From Calycina herbarum (Eukaryota > Ascomycota > Leotiomycetes > Helotiales > Pezizellaceae), in assembly GCA_001414485.1 (NCBI GenBank), contig LLEY01000189.1, positions 48,490-112,489 on the forward strand: a DNA stretch of 64,000 bases. The letters are read 5' to 3'. The notes beneath the pieces were generated by a model, which ran no database searches, was not told where the DNA came from, and saw nothing but the letters and a program-made list of their open reading frames with translations. Both the position numbers and the translations under genes were made by a program. Positions 58,600 to 64,000 of this stretch are shown here, in pieces; the first letter of the stretch is position 1; every line of letters begins with the position of its first letter.

Positions 58600-59520
58600 A
58601 GCTGAAATCCGTGATATTTGCAAGGTGTGATCTGTCTTTTTTAAATAAAGGTTTGTTTTCTTATAAGCGAGAGTTCTCTCTGATTTCTTCGTTGTCTTCT
58701 ACGGAGTTGTTGGGTTGTCGAATTGAGGTAATCTTATCTCTTAAAAATAATCTAGTATAGGATAACTGTAAATAGTAAATGTTATTAAATAAAGTTAGAT
58801 ATTTGAAGGTTCTTGTCTTTATAAAATTTCAAAGTTCTTCTAGATCTTTTGTATAGCAACTACAACTAACCAATTTTCTATTATATAACTTTGGGGGAAA
58901 GGTTCAGGGAAATAGACCTTATACTAACTTGTTTTCGACACGCGTAGGCTTGATAGTTCTAATAATAATATAAGAATTCAGTTTCCAACTAATTACTAGC
59001 TTATGTTGCTTATTCGACGAGTTCTCTTTTATACTTAATAACAAACGAGCCTTACTAATAGCAAGAATCACTTTCCTCTTTTCTCACTTTTTTATCCCAC
59101 TACCCTACCTCTACAGCTTGCTCTTATAAAATTTAGAAACCATGTGCCTATTCTCAACCTACTCTACCCTCTCTCATCTTTCATAACACCCCACCTCATC
59201 CCTCCGCACTACCTCAACTTTTCCTAGTTACATCTCCTTCTAACACACTCTTCCGTAAAACTGCACCCCCGGCTTTAATATCGCAACCTCCTCATCTTCT
59301 TCTATACACTCGTCTGCCAATGTTAAGAGCTACAAGATCACCTTCCACGTCATAATATCTGGACTCTTCCGACTCTCGGATCTACTCTCACGATGTCTAC
59401 ACCATGCCTATGATCGCTCCTAATGTCGAAACAGCGATATAACATCGTAACTCACATTTCGAGCATCTTCGGCGAGGCTAATAGCAGTTTCGGTACGGAT
59501 GTTTACCATTCTTATTCGCA
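58600..59520. other. AT-rich decayed DNA
   Basis: Between the phosphatase pseudogene and the Tc1 element. AT-rich with scattered TAATAATA tracts, consistent with C-to-T mutated repeat DNA. No coding sequence was recognised. Confidence 0.5.
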
Positions 59521-59522
59521 TA

Positions 59523-60906
59523 CAGTCGCCGTCAACAGCTATTAAGCGATCCGTGCACCGACCCATAAAAACGCGTCGCGCTCCCCCAACATCCTAACTT
59601 CCTACATAACAAAATGCCACTACAACGTACTTCAAAACGTCCCTCCGATGAGGATCGTCTACCTGGGCAACACCTTTCACCTAATCTGCGCGGGAGAATC
59701 GTTGCAAAGAAGCAGGAGGGCAAGCATACAGCCGAGATTGCAAGGGAGCTAAATCTTGATGTTTCCACTGTCAAATACACAATACAAGTCGACCACCTAC
59801 GCCACAACGGAGAGTCCCTACCTACTAAGCCTAGAAACTTAAGCTATACTCCTGCCGACGAACGAACATTGCTATGCTACGTCCGCCTACACCCTAAAGA
59901 GACCTACGCACAAGTCATTTTAGGTACTGGAGTCACCTGTCAGAAGTCTACTATTAAGAAGATTCTCAAGAAGCATGGCATCACGAACTGGCGTTGTAAG
60001 CGCCGACCCTTCCTTACACAGAAGCACGCTGAGCAGAGGCTTCGTTGGTGTCTAAGGAACCAGCATAGGAACATCGAGGAGTGGGGAATGTTTATGTGGA
60101 GTGACGAGTGTTCAGTAGAGCGGGGGCGGGGTAAAACCCAGGAGTGGTGTTTTCGTATAACAGCTCAGAAATACGACCTAGAAATGGTTTAGACCTACAA
60201 AATAGGAAAGAACATGAGCGTTATAGTCTAGGGATGCTTTTGGGACCTTGGGAGAAGTGATTGCTATGTTCTTGATAGAGACTTTGAGTCCAAGAAGCAT
60301 GGGTATAGCGCCAACTCGTACCTCGAAGTTCTTAACAACCAGGTACTCCCATAGTATTAAGAACATGACGACCTTAGGTACAAATTCATACAGGATAATG
60401 CCTCTATCTATACTGCCTACAAAGTCTAGGATTGGTTCATAGAATATGACATAGATCGCACTGACTGGCCACCCTACTCTCCGGATCTTAACCTAATCGA
60501 GCATATTTGGTGGATCCTTAAGAAACTCGTCTTTAAGTACTACCCTGGCCTCTTACAGTCTACTAGCAAAGCAGAGGAGGATCTTGAGGTAATGGAGGAG
60601 GCTATTAAGCATTGTTGGACCCTTATTCCAAAGCATACTTTTGATGTACTGTACCAAAGTATGCCTGATAGAATAGCTGCTTGTATCAAGGCAGGTGGAT
60701 GGCACACTAAATACTAGCCTCTTACACACTTCTTGTTTCATATGTGACTAGCCAGTTTTAAACTCCTAACCTCGGTGATCATTTTAAGCCTATTCTTAGC
60801 AAAATTGGCCTAAGGATGCTAATGTTATTTATAAAAGTAGTGGTGGGAAGTCTGGTGGGGTGCGGGATAAAATGGAGACTCGGTTAATAGCAGTTGACTA
60901 GTACTG
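59523..60906 (+). mobile_element. Tc1/mariner transposon, full length, inactivated
   Basis: The left end begins CAGTCGCCGTCAACAGCTATTAAG. The right end, read on the other strand, begins CAGTACTAGTCAACTGCTATTAAC. Both share GTCAAC.GCTATTAA and the terminal CAGT. TA flanks both ends (59521-59522 and 60907-60908) as target duplication. The element is 1384 bp, a typical Tc1 size, and holds one transposase gene with five nonsense codons. Confidence 0.9.
59614..60717 (+). pseudogene. Tc1-family (DD34E) transposase pseudogene
   Basis: A single frame of 367 codons without frameshift, interrupted by TAG 60190, TAG 60229, TAG 60352, TAA 60358 and TAG 60427. The N-terminal HTH reads LSPNLRGRIVAKKQEGKHTAEIARELNLDVSTVKYTI, followed by a second HTH (TCQKSTIKKILKKHGI). 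The catalytic triad is FMWSDEC (first D), FIQDNAS (second D) and SPDLNLIEHIWW (E), with 34 residues between the second D and E, hence Tc1-type DD34E. The C-terminus ends RIAACIKAGGWHTKY. All stops are TAG/TAA, as expected from CAG/CAA by C-to-T change. Confidence 0.9.
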
Positions 60907-61791
60907 TAAGTCCCCGGAGTCTCTGGGGAGATTAACAACGAAACTTCTCGAATTTTAATATCCTCTGCGAACTTGTATCGTTGTTACCTTAATATAATCC
61001 AACTCGACTATCAACATCGTTTTCAAATAACATAGCACCGAAATCAGCAACGACCGCATTTACATCAAATTTAGACAAATGAAATTCGTACTTGGAGAAG
61101 CCCGCCTTGATACTGAATCAGTCTTGTGGAGAAAGACCTCACTGATTTCTTACTAGCTGGGTCTTAGATGCCGGAATCAAAGTCGGAAAGGTGCTTAGAC
61201 ATTTACCACAGTCGAATATAAATCTAACATCGCTTTATACCCAAACCTCGTAGATTCCTATCATTGACACCTCATATTTGTTGATCAGCTTATGCACTTC
61301 CTCCGCCATACTGGAAAAAATGAAACAATATTAAGAGTTTATCGGTGTTCTTTTTTTAGGTGGCAGCCTGATCTCTGTTTTCCGCTTCGCAGTGCTGGCC
61401 ATCTATAATAGGAACCCTAAATGCTGCTAGGAGTGATATCTACGAGGTGTACTTTGCGTTTGACTAACTGTAAAGTTTACTTAAAACATGTCAAAACTGG
61501 ATCACAAGTATCAGAGCAGCTATATACTGTATTATTTTCGAAAGAAAACGATGGTGTTATAGGCAATGATAGTATAGAATATACGTCGAGAAAATCTGTT
61601 CGTACGAGGATCTGATCGAAGAATCATCAATGATGCCTTTAAAAGAGTAGAGGAGAGCGGCTGTACGTTATTAGTACTACTAAGGCGAACATCGTTCACT
61701 GGTATTGATAATACCAATTCTTTCGTCTGAATAAAAGTTGAATAAATAGAAGTTATCTATCAACACACATGTCAAGCACCCTGCCCGGCAG
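60907..61791. other. AT-rich decayed DNA
   Basis: Between the Tc1 element and the LINE fragment. Many TAATA/ATATA tracts; no gene recognised. Confidence 0.45.
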
Positions 61792-62304
61792 ATGGAAGCA
61801 TCTGACGAGACGGATATACTCGATGAGGAGTGACAACCCAGGAAGCTCCACAAAGGACTACCGAAGGCGAAGAGCTCTCTACTAGTCCAAGCCCGAACGG
61901 GAAAAATAGGACTAAAGGCTTTCCTTTTCTCAAGACGTGTGCCAGACCAAGTAACACCATGGTGTGCTTGAAACAACGGGAGGGAGACAGTTGCACACCT
62001 AGTGCTGAAATATGAGAGGCTAGAGGCCGAAAGAGAGTCTCTTGAGAGAGCTCTCAAGGGAGCCCGGATAGCTGATGGAAGGGAGCTCCGCTGTGTGCTG
62101 GCTGACAAGGAGAGGGCACCCCAAGTAATAACCTGGCTCCTGGAGCTCGGGAGACTACAGGAGTATAGGCTAGCGCTTGAACTGCTTGAGCAGGACGCGA
62201 TAACAATGTGGGAAGCGGGGGTGCGAATGGAGGAAGAGGTAGAGGCAGGATCCAGGGGGGGAAGGAAAAAGTGGCCAAGGAGTAACAAAGGCAGGCAGTT
62301 CTGA
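61792..62304 (+). mobile_element. Tad1-like LINE retrotransposon, 3' end of ORF2 (fragment)
   Basis: The frame can be followed as RKLHKGLPKAKSSLLVQART, GKIGLKAFLFSRRVPDQVTPWCA, a TGA at 61969, then RETVAHLVLKYERLEAERES and QVITWLLELGRLQEY, to a TGA at 62302. This is the region after RNase H in fungal Tad1/I-type LINEs: the SSLLVQ-RTGKIGL segment and the C-C-H-C knuckle followed by ET-AHLVL. Some knuckle cysteines are changed. Another TGA lies at 61831. The 5' truncation is typical of LINE insertions or decay. The long minus-strand frame over it is a shadow. Confidence 0.75.
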
Positions 62305-62582
62305 GGAGGAAAAGGCGCTACGAAACGCCACGGGCGGTCGACATGCTCCCTATAACAAGGTCCTCTGTACTAACACTGCTTTCGCCGGTTGAGCCTCAAC
62401 CGTGCTTGTTCTCTGCCACCGAGCGAGGAGGTGAGTCTTGTATCGATATTTGTGAAGGAAACCAAAAGGGAGGCACGATTTTCATCGTGGGAACAAGGGC
62501 GCTTGAGAGAAGCTCGAGGCTCACTTGTAAACTAGACTAGAAGGAGTACCGCATGCTCCTAGAGTTGGCTTTTGCCTCGCGG

Positions 62583-62739
62583 TGTAAGACAAATGATAAT
62601 AATAATGCTGTATTGAGCGAACAACAAAGTAATGAGAGAAGAGAGTTCCAGAGGAACGGAAGCTTATATACATGATTTGCCGCGCATGCGCGCGCCACGC
62701 TACACGTGACTTGCCCCCAGTTCCTCCAACTCCGTAACA
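62583..62739 (-). repeat. Possible LTR fragment or solo LTR
   Basis: Bounded by TGTAAGAC and CCGTAACA, so it has TG...CA ends with TGTTA-like inverted termini on the minus strand. A TATATAAG box lies on the minus strand followed by a CT-rich tract, as in retrotransposon LTR promoters. No target duplication was seen (CGCGG versus AATGA) and no pol sequence adjoins it, so the call is weak. Confidence 0.35.
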
Positions 62740-63870
62740 AATGAGGCCTTGGGAAGTAGCATGTATGTTGAACTAGTTAGAGTAAGAGAGAGTGAGTTTG
62801 AGACTCCTAACTATAGGTTATGATCACGATATTGAAGTATACGGGGTTTTGGCTGAACATCAGAGCCTGGTACTCCTCTAAAGAGGGATGGAAGAGCTAT
62901 ATATATAGACATATGAGGTCAAGCAGACTCTTCCCAAGTTACACCATTAAAAGTGGGTCGCAACTCAACACATGTGTACCACTTGGACCACATCGTTCTA
63001 TTCACTCTCATGAGCTCTTCTGAACAGAATATATACTTGTGAGGTTAGAACCTATGATGGATGCTCAGACCAAGTCTCTCTCGCTAAGCACTGGCCAAGG
63101 CTTTCACTGCCAAGCAGTTGAGTAGAATATCCCAGAAGCTCTTTCTCTCTCTATATAGAGAGCAAGAGCCTGCATGTATCTAGTCATCATGCACTTCTTT
63201 CTCGAATATTTGAAACCATACATTTTTGAGTTGTCCGAGGTCTGGCCTCTCACACTATCAGGAATCAAATGGGAAAAAGGATGCCCTGAAACGAAGAAGA
63301 GCTCTTCTAATTGAGCCAAAGTATTGTTTTTCCAAAAGAAAAGTGGTCCCGATGTTTTAATGCAGTGTTATACACAATACGCTTGAATACGCTTGCAACA
63401 GTTATAAAATGAAGTCTTGATCCGAATGCTGAAATCGTAATCGTTCATTTGCCATGAGACAAACTGGGTAAACTTCAACACTTGAATTTGTGCATAACAA
63501 TCAATATGGGATTCTTATAAGAATATGTCGGCTAAGACCTTTCCTGCTCATACGGCGCGCACTTCACCATGCAATTGTGGAATTTCCTCTCAATTCTGGT
63601 CTATTTCTAGCTCAGCCTTGCGCCTCGCATGCCCAACCATGAAGCTCTAGGTATAACTCCTGCTGTAAAGAAGAGAGATTTCCAAAGGTTATAGATCATA
63701 TTAGGGCAGGCGCTTGGCTGGTTCTGATCATCATTATTTTTCAGCAAACCGAGAAGATGCCTAGGGCCTCGCTTTGTGAGTATTTTTGTTAATAAGATTG
63801 CATCTGACTGGAATATATGAGTCTTTCCTAGCTATCAAAATCCGAAGACGTACTCTTGCTTGAGGTACTC
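62740..63870. other. Unassigned sequence at the right end
   Basis: No recognisable protein. A (TA)n/(GA)n-rich stretch near 62898-62916 and CTCTCTATATAGAGAG-type palindromes near 63147-63165 suggest further repeat remnants. Confidence 0.4.
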
Positions 63871-63881
63871 CTTCTTAGAGC

Positions 63882-63949
63882 CTGTTTGGATTGTATTATT
63901 TAAGGATATTATTTAATTTTGACTAAATAATACGCTTAATCCAAACACC
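63882..63949. repeat. Fold-back (inverted repeat) sequence
   Basis: CCTGTTTGGATTGTATTATTT on the left pairs with the complement of AATAATACGCTTAATCCAAACA on the right, with an AT-rich spacer. Short terminal repeats of the GTTTGGATT type occur in small DNA transposons. The element may continue past the window edge, because TAAATAATACGC recurs near 63984. Confidence 0.5.
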
Positions 63950-64000
63950 TTCACTACTTTAATTTATTATTTAAATAATTAAATAATACGCTATACAAAT

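Noticed and set aside
61680..62288. 202-codon minus-strand ORF
   Set aside because: It is the antisense shadow of the LINE fragment, whose plus-strand translation matches the Tad1-type C-terminus.
1..64000. tRNA, rRNA, CRISPR arrays or operons
   Set aside because: No cloverleaf, rRNA-like sequence or spaced direct-repeat array was seen; the DNA is eukaryotic nuclear with spliced genes.

Overview
This 64 kb window is nuclear DNA of a filamentous ascomycete (Pezizomycotina). The genes are split by many short introns with GTAAGT/GTATGT-like donors and CTAAC-like branch sites, and the proteins are typical of that group: a DIP2-like adenylate-forming protein, a Gly2-less Arl2, a Zn2Cys6 regulator and GH74-CBM1 and GH16 secreted enzymes. 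Plant cell-wall enzymes and transposon remnants carrying C-to-T nonsense changes fit a plant-associated or saprotrophic fungus, perhaps a leotiomycete. The class is an inference that I could not test. All exon coordinates were worked out by hand from splice motifs, reading frame and remembered family conservation.

Left part (1-20 kb), mostly housekeeping: the 3' end of a DIP2/Mug62-like gene; low-affinity cAMP phosphodiesterase; an unrecognised acidic 402-aa protein; an Ssh4/Ear1-like SPRY-PPxY ubiquitin-ligase adaptor; the proteasome deubiquitinase UCH37 with a 14-nt exon; a RelA/SpoT-type nucleotidyltransferase-domain protein (the most unusual gene here); a 525-bp Tc1/mariner-like MITE; and a Zn2Cys6 transcription factor with six exons. 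About 8.1 kb without a recognisable gene follows (20.25-28.38 kb), rich in short tandem repeats.

Middle (28-43 kb): Arl2; a 1229-aa protein joining eleven [VLI]-P/L-P-H-L-R motifs to a C-terminal GNAT domain; a HERP/Usa1-like ubiquitin-domain membrane protein; and mitochondrial phosphatidylserine decarboxylase. The last two are divergent from a 519-bp promoter. Several genes form head-to-head pairs (UCH37/RelA-SpoT, Arl2/GNAT, HERP-like/PSD1).

Right part (41-64 kb), accessory: an FAD/NAD(P) oxidoreductase with a splice-phase conflict; an MCT-like MFS transporter; a GH74 xyloglucanase with a CBM1 that carries one frameshift and two in-frame TGA codons; a secreted berberine-bridge-like FAD oxidase; and a GH16 beta-glucanase. 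At least three copies of a short MITE lie between or inside these genes, one in a GH74 intron. From 57.5 kb the DNA decays: a tyrosine-phosphatase pseudogene, a complete but stop-ridden Tc1 transposon with TIRs and TA duplication, a Tad1-like LINE 3' fragment, a possible LTR and a fold-back sequence at the window edge.
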